Source of the DNA: Chrysomallon squamiferum
Taxonomy: Eukaryota > Mollusca > Gastropoda > Neomphalida > Peltospiridae
DNA: 15,000 nt
Direction of reading: 5' to 3'
Assembly: GCA_012295275.1 (NCBI GenBank)
Contig: CM022677.1
Location: 11,997,723-12,012,722 of the forward strand
The notes under the pieces were generated by a model. The model saw only the letters and a program-made list of their open reading frames with translations, had not been told where the DNA came from and did not search any database. Of the stretch, positions 1 to 8,614 are shown piece by piece; the first letter of the stretch is position 1, and each line of letters begins with the position of its first letter. A program made the translations under genes and the position numbers.

Positions 1-1255
1 AAATATTTATAGACAGATAACTAGATAGAAAGAGTGTTTTTAAATACTTTAAAAGGATGTAAATAGAGAGTGTGTATACGTACCTGTGTGTGTGTGCGTG
101 TGTTTGTGTGAGTGCAAGATAGATTGTGGCTATGTATAACTGAGAAGGTGCGATAGATTGATATAGAGATAGTTAGATATCGCTTCAGAGATTAATATAT
201 CAGGTAGACAATAATTAGGTAGATATTATAGATAGATATATACAGCCAACATAGATAAACTGATGTGTAGGTGTGGTTATATGTGTTTGTGTGTTACAGA
301 GAGAGAACAGGTATTGACCTCACTATGAAACAGAGAAGTATGCCATGTGTGTATGATTTTTCATGTATATTAATAAGAAAATCACTTGATTTCTTCATTA
401 AAGTCTGTTTCTAATAAATATGTTAGAAAGAGGTGACAAGGTGCGAGATTAACCAGGTTGACCAATAAATAGACAGATGGATAGACAAATAGTCAGAGAA
501 ATTGATGATGAAATAAAACAAATATATAGATAGACCGATAGATAGATAGAAACATGCAGGTAGGTAAGGATGGATGGAGTGTTAGATCGATGAAAGTTTT
601 GGTGCAAAGAAGAATTGGGAAAGTAATAAATGGATAAAAAGACGGAATGATGGATTGAAAGGTTTTCAATTATATAAGCAATTACTTTTCAGACATTATC
701 AGATTGTAAAAATTAAGGTCCTCCTTGTAGGTCCATGGATTGAGTGATATATCAATGGAATTTGGCTTATAACATAAACTGTGTGATGAAGAATATGTGG
801 AGTTAGGAGGGAGGCATGACTGGAAGTACCAATACATTGTCAATGAGAGATTAGTGATTTCTGGCATTGTTTATAAACAGAACATTCATCTGGAAATCTA
901 GCCTGTGTTTGTCTACACTGAAAGCATAGTCTTCATCTGCTGATTAGAAGGTACGTATGATAAGATAAGAAATGTTTATAATATTTTCTGTTAAATCGCA
1001 CATTAAACACAAAACCTATAATACATAATTACACTTAAACGACTGGTAAAATAAATAATCCATTTAATTAGAGTAATCTGGAGAGTGACAGAGAGAGTAA
1101 GAAAGCCAGAGTGAAATATTTATATGTCATAACTTATTCTTAAGTACATACACTTCTGTCTCTACTCTGTTGGCCTGTTTGTCTATCTGTATATAGAAAG
1201 GGCTTTCAACGTAATGGCACTGTATTCGAAATTAGAAAAAAGTAGCAATACGCTA
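1..1255. repeat. Diverged ~1.25 kb dispersed repeat, copy A (5' end outside window)
   Basis: This segment aligns along its length with 8075-9457. Shared blocks in the same order include the start (GATAGAAAGAGTGT then AAAAGGATGTAAATAGAGAG), the block near 490-560 (AGTCAGAGAAATTGATGATG), the block near 785-830 (GGAGTTAGGAGGGAGGCATG) and the end near 1195-1250 (ATAGAAAGGGCTTTCAA ... TAGCAATAC). It holds short TG and GATA/GACA tracts. No reading frame is conserved between copies: the minus frame at 682-867 is stopped and lacks its ATG in copy B. I do not recognise the family. It probably extends left of base 1. Confidence 0.85.
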
Positions 1256-1609
1256 TATATAGATTGCTAAAATATACGGAGCGGCTAACAACATGAGATT
1301 TCTGTTTTCTGAGTATGAATAAAATTTGATATCATTTCTGAAATGAGTTTGACCACTTCAAAATAATAAATGAATAGTAGAAATCAAAATTTATAAACTA
1401 TACTTAATTATGTAATAATGTAGATTTTAAAAACAAAATCTGTGCTCAACCTGATTGCATCAAAGAAAAAAATAACACCATTTAATTTAGAAAAATATAT
1501 ATCGTACGTGGGTTCAATATATATATATATTTCTGAATTATTGTTACTGTTTTGTAAATATATGTTCATAAATCAACATTGCGAGGAAAAAACTTCTTTA
1601 ATTTGCTGT
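1256..1609. other. AT-rich non-coding stretch
   Basis: There is no sustained reading frame, no RNA gene and no clear repeat apart from a short TA tract near 1517-1531. It separates repeat copy A from the exon-like cluster. I see nothing else in it. Confidence 0.6.
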
Positions 1610-1720
1610 CACCACCACTGATCAAGACATAAATGACTGGCATGATTTTCATGTTTATGATGTTTCGTGTTTGAAACGTTTTGTCAACTTTTGTGTTCAT
1701 CAGTTGTTTTTGCCATTTCA

Positions 1721-1939
1721 GGCTTTGAGCTGCTTTTCGCTTCCAGTCAGCTCCAGGTCGTGCTTTTCACGTGGCCCGCTACACACGGGAAGAGGGTGGA
1801 GCCCATGGACGTCGGTGTCCTTGCACTGGACGTGAACGATCGGGAGAACAAAGAAATCCACCTGTACAAGAAGAAAAGAAAAATGCTTATTTATTATATA
1901 ATGTTATCTTTACTTAATTCGCAGTATGGCTGTGTCTAA
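1721..1939 (+). pseudogene. Exon-like fragment, copy 1 of a duplicated coding segment
   Basis: A GC-richer island opens just after a splice-acceptor-like tract (TTGTTTTTGCCATTTCAG, AG at 1719-1720) and stays open to a stop at 1937-1939. The product begins GFELLFASSQL and contains THGKRVEPMDV and a lysine-rich tail (HLYKKKRK). The same frame is conserved in the copy at 3101-3269: FExLFASxQL, a W, THGKxVxPMD. Homology also covers about 110 bp upstream from the shared TGATCA near 1619, including TTTATGATGTTTCG. The 16 bases at 1799-1814 also occur, inverted, in the minus-strand exon at 2007-2184, where they encode EPMDV too. An ATG at 1667 exists but lies left of the acceptor. The last ~25 codons are AT-rich and may be intron read-through. 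I do not recognise the protein. It could be a live internal exon or a decayed copy; I favour a copy. Confidence 0.35.
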
Positions 1940-1986
1940 TATGAAAGTAGACAATATTTGCGAAAAATAATAATGTTTCAACATAT

Positions 1987-1992
1987 TTTATT
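1987..1992 (-). terminator. Candidate polyadenylation signal AATAAA
   Basis: On the minus strand AATAAA lies 14 nt after the TGA stop (2007-2009) of the acidic-repeat exon. The motif is common by chance in AT-rich DNA, so its weight comes only from its place right after a plausible terminal exon. A 3' UTR this short would be unusual but not unknown. Confidence 0.4.
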
Positions 1993-2006
1993 ATGATACC
2001 TTATAC

Positions 2007-2184
2007 TCAGGTTGTATCCATGGGTTCCCCGAATGGGTCAACCTCCATTGGTTGAATGTCTCTGTCGTCGAATGGGTCAACCTTCATTGGTTGAATGTCT
2101 CTGTCGTCGAATGGGTCAACCTCCATTGGTTGAATGTCTCTGTCGTCGAAGGGGTCGACGTCCATGGGCTCTTCAAAACGGATT
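2007..2184 (-). CDS. Terminal coding exon with 13-residue acidic repeats (partial gene)
   Basis: On the minus strand a strong acceptor (CTTTTATTTTCAG, AG at 2185-2186) leads into an open frame of 58 codons and a TGA at 2007-2009. After IRFEE come PMDVDPFDDRDIQ, PMEVDPFDDRDIQ, PMKVDPFDDRDIQ and PMEVDPFGE, ending PMDTT. The repeat is strongly acidic and probably disordered. The underlying 39-bp DNA repeat keeps frame exactly, and the few unit-to-unit changes alter D/E/K at one position without breaking the frame. An AATAAA follows 14 nt after the stop. The first base completes a codon from an upstream exon, which should lie at higher coordinates; I could not identify it. The function is unknown and no family is recognised. 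The frame, acceptor, stop and poly(A) signal together make a real last exon likelier than chance. Confidence 0.55.
2031..2171. repeat. In-frame 39-bp tandem repeat (about 3.6 units)
   Basis: The plus-strand unit begins GAATGGGTCAACCTCCATTG. Unit starts fall at 2031, 2070, 2109 and 2148, exactly 39 bp apart. The units are almost identical, and the right-most is more diverged (GAAGGGGTCGACGTCC). The period equals 13 codons, matching the acidic peptide repeat on the minus strand. Confidence 0.95.
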
Positions 2185-2197
2185 CTGAAAATAAAAG

Positions 2198-2990
2198 ACG
2201 TGAAGAATTAATAAAATAATAGTTGTCAGATAATGAGATTTGTTTTACACTCCTTTATTCTTTTTTAAAAAAAAAACATTCGAAACACTATCTGTAATTG
2301 ATTGTTGATATTTTTATGCAAAAATAAAAAAAAAATTGACAAGGGTATATTAACAATATAAGAAACAGGAATCATAGCATTAGAGGTTAGAAAGTAATTC
2401 ATAGACACAGTTTTCAGTTATCACTGATTATCTAATCTAAAAATAATCTAGCACAACCTCACTGTGAATAAAACAATATGTCCAGTTTGGACTTAAATAT
2501 GTTAATAATATAAAAATTAAACCTACACAAATGTAACCTTCATCACTTGCAGATGCAATTCAATAAACAAAGTAAAAAGGAAGAAAGTAGAGTCAGAACT
2601 AACTCGAATGCGCTAATCTTCAATATCGCCAACTGTATCTATGTAAACAAAACAGTGATGACGTCATAGACCCGAACGTAAAAACGAAGTTAGCCGAATA
2701 TTAATTTTTATTTTCAACTCCGATCGATATAAAAATAAATATTATATAACATCGAATGTACGCTTAGTATAAATTCTAATTTGTAAGCACGAAATCTTCA
2801 GTGATTTAAATCTTATTATAATTTATTTTTAAATATTATAATATAGTTATATTTTTTTTATTTTCGAAGTAATTCGTGTTATTTTAGGTATGTCTACCGC
2901 AAAGATATGTCCTGCTATTCAAACCGAAACAAAACCTAGAACCGAGATGACCAATTATTTTAATAAATTAATCTAAATTTCAGTGATTAT
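2198..2990. other. AT-rich stretch, probable intron or upstream region of the acidic-repeat gene
   Basis: No sustained coding frame was found. The left part directly precedes the acceptor of the 2007-2184 exon, so it should be intron if that gene is real. The segment at 2600-2720 is richer in CpG than its surroundings and carries a perfect CRE. I found no convincing donor or exon here. Confidence 0.4.
2659..2666. promoter_or_regulatory. Palindromic CRE-type site TGACGTCA
   Basis: A perfect CREB/ATF consensus lies within the 10-bp palindrome ATGACGTCAT, in a small CpG-containing patch (2600-2720). It could mark a promoter for the minus-strand exon about 0.5 kb away or for the plus-strand fragment at 3101. 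Without a TSS or an identified first exon this is only a motif match. Confidence 0.3.
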
Positions 2991-3100
2991 ATTTACTGAT
3001 CACTATGTTCACATTCTTCACGTTTATGATGTTTCGTAAATAACATTGTGTTTTAATAATTATTATCAGCTTTATATTCATCGTGAGGGTTTTTTATCAG

Positions 3101-3269
3101 TTTGTGGTTTGAGCGGCTTTTCGCATCATGTCAACTGTCATGCCGTGCTTGTTGGACCACTACACACGGGAAGACGGTTTTGCCCATGGACACCCAAGGA
3201 GGTGACCCATCCGTAGGAAGAAAGAAATCTACATCTACAAGAAGAAAGACAATGTTTACTTACTTATAA
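3101..3269 (+). pseudogene. Exon-like fragment, copy 2 of the duplicated coding segment
   Basis: After an acceptor-like GTTTTTTATCAG (AG at 3099-3100) the plus frame reads LWFERLFASCQL, then THGKTVLPMDTQGGDP, then a basic tail, with a stop TAA at 3267-3269. FExLFASxQL, a tryptophan, THGKxVxPMD and a basic tail match the fragment at 1721. After PMD the two copies diverge through indels. Non-coding flanks also match: TTTATGATGTTTCG before, and AAGAAGAAA followed by ATGTTTACTTACTTAT after (compare 1876-1896). There is no start codon. This points to duplication of a segment that includes intron sequence, by DNA rather than by a processed transcript. The function is unknown. Confidence 0.35.
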
Positions 3270-3542
3270 TAACACGCAACTTCAGTACCGCCATCACTAT
3301 TTATGTTACATGTTTTATGTTGTAAACAGAGGTGCAGCTCTAATATTATGCATTGAAAACAGAGTTTATTGAAAAATACAAGTGTTATTTTTTAATTAAT
3401 AAATTACATAATTTTATTTTGCATAATAAATAAATAAATAAATAATAAGCTTAATTTTTCATTAATTGGTATAACGTACCTAACAAATCGAATAATGAAT
3501 CAACCTTTAAAGATACCTATGAAAAAATTGAATGCCTTCCAC

Positions 3543-3570
3543 ATTATTATTATTATTATTATTATTATTT
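3543..3570. repeat. (ATT)n microsatellite
   Basis: About nine uninterrupted trinucleotide units are visible directly. Confidence 0.95.
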
Positions 3571-3746
3571 TATTTGATAAGATAGAGGGGTTGCAATTTA
3601 CAGGTGAGATGCTATATTAAAATGAACTAACTTCACCATATTATTGACTTTTACAAGAGTATCTTTCATAAATAATTGAAACTTTAATACAGATTCTTAT
3701 TATTAAAAATAAAGTAAAACACAAATTGATTATCTTAGTTAAGAAT

Positions 3747-3747
3747 A

Positions 3748-3778
<31 letters not shown>

Positions 3779-3779
3779 A
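3747..3779. repeat. (AAAT)n microsatellite
   Basis: About eight tetranucleotide units are visible directly. Confidence 0.95.
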
Positions 3780-3928
3780 GATCCTTCAGTATTTTCAGAA
3801 TACACAGAATCTCTCCCAGTGAGATAAAATATCATCGCTGTTTTATTATAAATATTTTCTGCAGTGTTTATAACAAATTTACTGAAGTTATAATTACAGC
3901 TACACCTGCACTTATCTCTACAGTCCGA

Positions 3929-4032
3929 GAGGTAGGTAGGTAGGTGGATAGACAGACAGACAGACATAGACATAGACAGTAACACAGACAGACATATAGA
4001 TAGATAGATGGATAGACAGACAGACAGAGAGA
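3929..4032. repeat. Compound GGTA/GATA/GACA simple repeat
   Basis: The plus strand runs from (GGTA)n into mixed GACA and GATA units with short interruptions. The same class of tract recurs throughout 6090-8800. Confidence 0.9.
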
Positions 4033-5440
4033 TTAAAATGACCAATAAAAGAAAATATGTTAAAAGCGAGGTTAATATGATATTATATTATAGCGCATAT
4101 ACAAACATCTTCTTACAAGTTCATTTGCTATGAAATGTAAACTGTCTACCTATATCTATATCCATCCCTAGCTATCTTCAGTGTATCTATCTACCTATTA
4201 TTTAACTACATACATATCTAAGGCAAACACGTGTAACCAGATACTTTCTTTTCTATATGCGCGTGTCTGTATATCTATCTATCTATTGATAAGTGTTTCT
4301 TTTTTTAGTAATAATATCTCAAATAACGATATCAACCATAAAAATAACAACAATAACTACAATAATACTAATTAAAATGATAAATAAAATAATAATTAAG
4401 AAAGAATGCTTAAACAAGAGAAAAAGAATATAAGAAAGAAAACAAGAGAAAAAGAGGCATATATTCATTATAATGAAACAGTTATATTAAACAGAAATAA
4501 AATATAATATATAGGTTTAAATAAAATCATTTTAGTGAATTCAGTAAATTGAGTGAATGATCTATATTCAGAAGACTTATGATGTCACTAATAATCTTTC
4601 GTCGCTTCATTTATTTATACGATTTATTTTTATGTGATTTCTTTTTGTTATTTTGTTCTTTTTTAATATTTTACTTGATACTCAGTCTTTTTGTATATTT
4701 TTTTTGTTAAATTAGTTATTTCCCGTAGACCACAAATTTTTGAAATATAAAAAATATGCGATGCGACGGTAAATTAGATTTGCTGCTTTTAGTTGAAAAT
4801 AACTAATTGTGTATAATGTTTTGTAACAGACAGCACCAGCTTAATAACATTCCTTGCGTTTTCTTTGTCTTTTAAATAACCAGTTTCCTATAGTTTTTGT
4901 TTATTTAATGTGTTATTATTAGTTATTGAATTATTGTAAAATGCTTATTATATTTAATGTTTTTATTCGAGTTAATTTATTTCTTTTCGATTTGTCTCTA
5001 TAAAAACAATGAATTTATTTACAAATTATTTGTATATGAAATTTTTGGTATATTTGCGCATATACAATACATCATATTTAGGACAATATTTGAAAGCTAT
5101 TTAATAATAATAAAACTTCAAAAAATTAAAAAAGCAAAACTAGACCGTGAAATACTTCTTTTCTGTTTATTGAACAAAGCTAAACCTGAATCTTCGTTTC
5201 TGTTGGGGAACATTGCCAACTGGAAAAGTTAATACAGTAATCTTATAACAAATTATAATTTCAGTTTATTATGCACGCATTTGCATAAAAAGAATCCAGT
5301 TTGAAAAGTTTGATTAAGTTGAAAAAATAGTTAGGAAAGGTGCAGGAGATCATGGTTTGGTAATCATCAGCGCAAATCTAATTTACAAATCATAAAAAGT
5401 TAAGAAAATAGACGTAAAATAGTTGAAATTGGAAATTCAA
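4033..5440. other. Long AT-rich stretch without a supported gene
   Basis: It holds short TATC tracts (4150-4200, 4270-4288), many poly-T and poly-A runs and no splice-bounded open island. A plus frame of 91 codons at 4957-5232 is made of F/I/L/Y/K codons as expected from base composition, and I do not call it. Confidence 0.65.
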
Positions 5441-5442
5441 AA

Positions 5443-5529
5443 ACCCGGATTAGACGGTTTCCGAGCGCTCACGGAAACTTCCGATCGAAATCCAAAATGG
5501 CAGCGTCGAACGCCGCTCAGTGTTTATAA
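5443..5529 (+). promoter_or_regulatory. CpG-dense island, possible promoter or first exon
   Basis: About 11 CpG dinucleotides fall within some 75 bp, in surroundings that have almost none. The island contains an 8-bp palindrome GAGCGCTC (5463-5470) and AAAATGGCAGC, which resembles a YY1 site and also puts an ATG in a good context (A at -3, G at +4) at 5497. That frame runs only 10 codons (MAASNAAQCL) to TAA at 5527-5529, so a gene would need a splice inside it and I see no strong donor. Unmethylated promoter DNA is one explanation for the retained CpGs; a recently inserted repeat is another. Confidence 0.25.
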
Positions 5530-5642
5530 ACTTTTAAACATCCAATCAAGTCTATATGGATTATTAAAAGTAATTTCAGAAAATACATCATATAACTAAT
5601 GCCGTTTATTTATTTATTTTTTTTTTTTTTTCTTTGTCACTT

Positions 5643-5650
5643 TGACGTCA
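5643..5650. promoter_or_regulatory. CRE-type site TGACGTCA
   Basis: This is a perfect palindromic CREB/ATF consensus inside the first copy of the local repeat. Being repeat-borne, it may have no regulatory role. Confidence 0.25.
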
Positions 5651-5764
5651 TATGCCCATATTATTTAGCAGTAATTTCGATGTCGCCATCCAAAAAAAAA
5701 AAAAAACCAATTTTTAATTTAATAATTATTTTGAGGCTTGGGGGAATATTCTCGTTTCACTTTT

Positions 5765-5772
5765 TGACGTCA
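5765..5772. promoter_or_regulatory. CRE-type site TGACGTCA
   Basis: This is the second perfect consensus, 122 bp from the first and at the equivalent place in the second repeat copy. Confidence 0.25.
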
Positions 5773-5846
5773 TACTATCTCGTACCCATTTCGTACTAGA
5801 TTTTTATTTACCAGATATTATTTCGATGTCGCCAGCCAGAAATAAA

Positions 5847-5878
<32 letters not shown>

Positions 5879-5925
5879 TAATTTTCACTGACGCTGGTGG
5901 ATGAATATTCTCATTAGACACATAA

Positions 5926-6089
5926 TGTGAACACTTACTCTGCTAAAACTCCACAGCGGACAGTGCTGAGTACGTACTTGTAAAACAATACTTGAAACCA
6001 TTATATTTTTATTTTAATATTATTTTCATTTTCAATACATTACAGGTGGTATTTACGTGGAAAAAGGAAACTGATCGCGTGTTATACAG
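5926..6089. other. Short AT-rich spacer
   Basis: It lies between the CRE-bearing repeat and the GATA/GACA-rich region. No gene or clear repeat is seen. Confidence 0.5.
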
Positions 6090-6750
6090 AAAGAAACAGG
6101 GAGATATTGATAGACTGATAGACAGATCAGTAGAAGTTAAATGAATTGATAGATGTAGATGAATTTAGGTAGACAGGTGAACATGACAATGTCGATTTAT
6201 CTATTCTGTGTTTTCTTCTTTCTGTCATGTGTGTTTGTGTGCCAGGCTGAGAGTGTAGACATACAGATGTATACATAAATCATACAGGTTGTAATGCAGG
6301 CATAGTTAGTTATGTATGTAGGTAGTTTGACAGGGAATTAGATATATAATTAATGGATGGTTATTGATCTGATGTAATGTGGATAATAAACAAATAGGTA
6401 TGTAGGTCAGTAGTTCAGTAGGTTGATATGTAGATATATGTAGATAGTTATGTAGCAGAGAGACAGATAGGCAAGCATGGATGGTAATGTGGAAGACTGA
6501 ATGTATATGCAGGTGTAGGTATGCATAAGTTGGATCAGAGAATAGTATATACATGTGTATGGGAAGGAAGACTTGCTTGTGTTTTTTGAAGAGTGTGAAT
6601 ATACTGAGTATATATGTGTGCAAACATACAGAAAACTAGGGAGATCTGTAGGTGGATACATAGGAGATGTAGACAAGGAGATGTTTAAATGACTGTTATT
6701 GATTGTTATTGATTTCAATGGATGGACAAGATAAATCACATTAGAGAGAT

Positions 6751-6868
6751 TATATAACTTTTAGGTAGATTGATTATTTTGATAAACTGAGAAAATGTGT
6801 AGATAGACATATATAACTGTTAGGTAGATTGATTATGTTGATAAACTGAGAAAATGTATAGACAGACA
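6751..6868. repeat. 59-bp tandem duplication
   Basis: Two adjacent near-identical units begin TATATAACT(T/G)TTAGGTAG at 6751 and 6810 and contain GATAAACTGAGAAAATGT. Only a few mismatches separate them, so the duplication is more recent than the degenerate background. Confidence 0.85.
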
Positions 6869-7758
6869 TACATATAGAGATGTATGTAGATAGGTGATAT
6901 CCACCTATATATGCATAGGAAAACGAATGTGTGTGTGTGCGTGTGTGCGTGCGTTTGTGAGTGTGTGCCAGTGATAAGGATGGCTAAATATGGGAATTGT
7001 AAATGGACAGTATCACAGAAAGATAGATATAGAAAGTAGTTATAATTATTTAGGGAGTCAGGAAGATGAATAGGTGATTCATGGATGGTTATGGATGGAA
7101 TGTAATGTAGATGGATTCAGAAATATATATATATATGTGGAGGATAGACAGAGATATATATAGATAGCTAAACAGATAGGCAGGCCAGTAGGTTGAATAG
7201 ATAGACAGAAAGATAGATAGAAGGATAAGTGTCAAGCAAGATAAGTTATATAATGGTAAAGTGGATGGCAGTAGATTTGAGGATGTATATGTGTAAGAAA
7301 ATGATTATGTTAGAAATAGCGTTAAGAGAGAGGATATATTTGATAGATAAACACACACACAGACAAACAGAGGAGTGCATCTGTGTTTGGATTGAGTTAG
7401 TGATGAACTGATAGATTATAAGTAGCTATACGAGATAAATACTGATAGATTATACAGACAGATATAAATAAATACAGATAGGTTATTTAGATAAATATAC
7501 AGAGGTCATTTAGATAAATATACAGGTAAATAGATATTATACAGATATATTATACAGACAGATATACAGCAAGATAGCGAGCTGTGAAGTAATATATAGT
7601 TAGATATTCAGGGAGCTGGACATATGTTTGAAAAATTGTTATTAAAAAATAGGCATATAAGCTAGAGAGATAATGTAATAGTAGGTATGTTACTAGTTTG
7701 GTAGATTGATATTTAGACAGACTGATAGATGTATAGATATGTGTGTTAAGGAATGGGT

Positions 7759-7818
7759 TTGTGTGTGTGTGTGTGTGATGTGTGTGTGTGTGTGTGTGTG
7801 TGTATGCAAACACATGCA

Positions 7819-7857
<39 letters not shown>

Positions 7858-7879
7858 CACGTGTGTGTGTGTGTGTGAT
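7759..7879. repeat. Compound (GT)n-(AT)n-(GT)n microsatellite
   Basis: GT runs at 7759-7802 and 7861-7878 flank a TA run at about 7822-7856. Such alternating purine-pyrimidine tracts can adopt Z-DNA or cruciform structure, which is general knowledge and not shown here. Confidence 0.95.
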
Positions 7880-8158
7880 ACTTGATTGTATAATGTGCAA
7901 AAAAGGGTGGACAGATGGTAGATGATAACAGACAGGTAAATTGATAGACAGAAGAAAGCTAGATAGATTACTAGAACGATAGATAGATGAAAGGAGACAT
8001 GAGTTTATACCCATACAACTGTAGGAAAGACTGAGTCTGTTGCTTATGTCTATGGGATAAATACATAGATAAATAAATATATTTATAGATAGATAAATAG
8101 ATAGAAAGAGTGTATTTAAACAATTAAAAAGGATGTAAATAGAGAGTGTGTATATGTA

Positions 8159-8189
<31 letters not shown>

Positions 8190-8410
8190 TTGTATGTGTG
8201 CACGAAAGACTGTGCTATGTGTAACTGAGAAAGTGAGATAGATTGATATAGAGATAGTTAGACATATTGATCACTTGAGAGATAGATTGATAGGTTAGGT
8301 AGGCAATAATTAGGTACATATATAGATAGATATACACAGATAACATAGATACATTGATGTGTATCTGTATGTTTTACAGAGAACGGGTATATAAATTTGT
8401 ATGAAAAAAA

Positions 8411-8484
8411 AAGTGTATGTACTTAAGAATAAGTTATGACATATAAATATTTCCCTCTGGCTTTCTTACTCTCTCTGTCACTCT

Positions 8485-8486
<2 letters not shown>
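8411..8486 (-). repeat. Inverted 76-bp copy of an internal repeat block
   Basis: The reverse complement matches 1080-1155 in copy A with one mismatch (8454 region, C for A) and 9283-9358 in copy B with about three. It is therefore closer to copy A than to the block in its own host copy. It lies inside copy B where copy A has unrelated sequence. Confidence 0.85.
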
Positions 8487-8520
<34 letters not shown>

Positions 8521-8532
8521 TTAAGTACATAC

Positions 8533-8533
<1 letters not shown>
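8414..8533. repeat. 120-bp segment with perfect 17-bp terminal inverted repeats
   Basis: TGTATGTACTTAAGAAT at 8414-8430 is the exact reverse complement of 8517-8533. The interior is the rest of the inverted block plus an AT tract (8487-8516). The structure is MITE-like, but no target-site duplication is evident, and the right arm may simply be a second partial copy of the block. Confidence 0.7.

Positions 8534-8534
<1 letters not shown>

Positions 8535-8612
<78 letters not shown>
8535..8612. repeat. (TA)39 microsatellite
   Basis: About 78 bp of uninterrupted TA is followed by GATA units to 8655. Frames across it (IYIYIY) are artefacts. Confidence 0.95.

Positions 8613-8614
<2 letters not shown>

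Larger units (their letters stand above)
3270..3928. other. AT-rich non-coding stretch with microsatellites
   Basis: It contains an AAAT run at 3425-3446, an ATT run at 3543-3570 and an AAAT run at 3747-3779. There is no credible gene. The minus frame crossing 3641-4045 is low-complexity translation of these tracts. Confidence 0.7.
5640..5925. repeat. Two partial tandem copies of a CRE-bearing, A-tailed repeat
   Basis: Two copies share CAC-TTT-GACGTCAT near their left end and TTTCGATGTCGCCA near their right end. The first runs into a pure A run (5692-5706), the second into AAAT/AAT runs (5840-5880). A third shared block, GAATATTCTC, occurs at about 5743 and 5905. Unit spacing varies from ~120 to ~160 bp because of internal indels. 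The variable A-rich ends resemble tails of short retroposed elements, but I see no tRNA-type A and B boxes. Confidence 0.6.
6090..8074. repeat. GATA/GACA/GGTA- and TG-rich degenerate simple-sequence region
   Basis: Nearly the whole stretch is made of diverged GATA, GACA, TAGG and TGTA motifs interspersed with TG and TA tracts, purine-rich on the plus strand. Long minus-strand frames (6306-6739, 7550-8203) translate into Y/I/S/L/H/T simple peptides such as HTHTHT and IYIYIY and are not genes. No splice-bounded or composition-distinct coding island is seen. Confidence 0.8.

Noticed and set aside
682-867. Minus-strand 61-codon frame in repeat copy A
   Set aside because: The aligned part of copy B (about 8885-9090) lacks the ATG and has an in-frame stop after about 30 codons, so the frame is not conserved.
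1718-1861. Minus-strand open frame (VDFFVLPIVHVQ ... to a TGA) with an acceptor-like start across the 1721 fragment
   Set aside because: It is attractive, with an acceptor and a natural stop, but the copy at 3101-3269 keeps the plus-strand frame (FExLFASxQL, THGKxVxPMD) and not this one. The open antisense frame is probably a by-product of GC-rich composition.
3641-4045. Minus-strand 134-codon frame
   Set aside because: It translates GATA/GACA and AAAT tracts into S/I/L/Y/F-rich simple peptide; there is no domain and no splice support.
4957-5232. Plus-strand 91-codon frame
   Set aside because: Composition is what AT-rich DNA gives by chance, and no motif, acceptor or paralogue is seen.
5640-5925. 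tRNA-derived SINE
   Set aside because: No A-box or B-box match (GGTTCGANTCC type) was found in or next to the repeat on either strand.
6306-6739. Two overlapping minus-strand frames of about 105-110 codons
   Set aside because: Both read degenerate GATA/TGTA simple sequence in different frames.
7550-8203. Minus-strand 217-codon frame
   Set aside because: It is dominated by HTHTHT and IYIYIY from TG and TA microsatellites, long only because these tracts lack stops.
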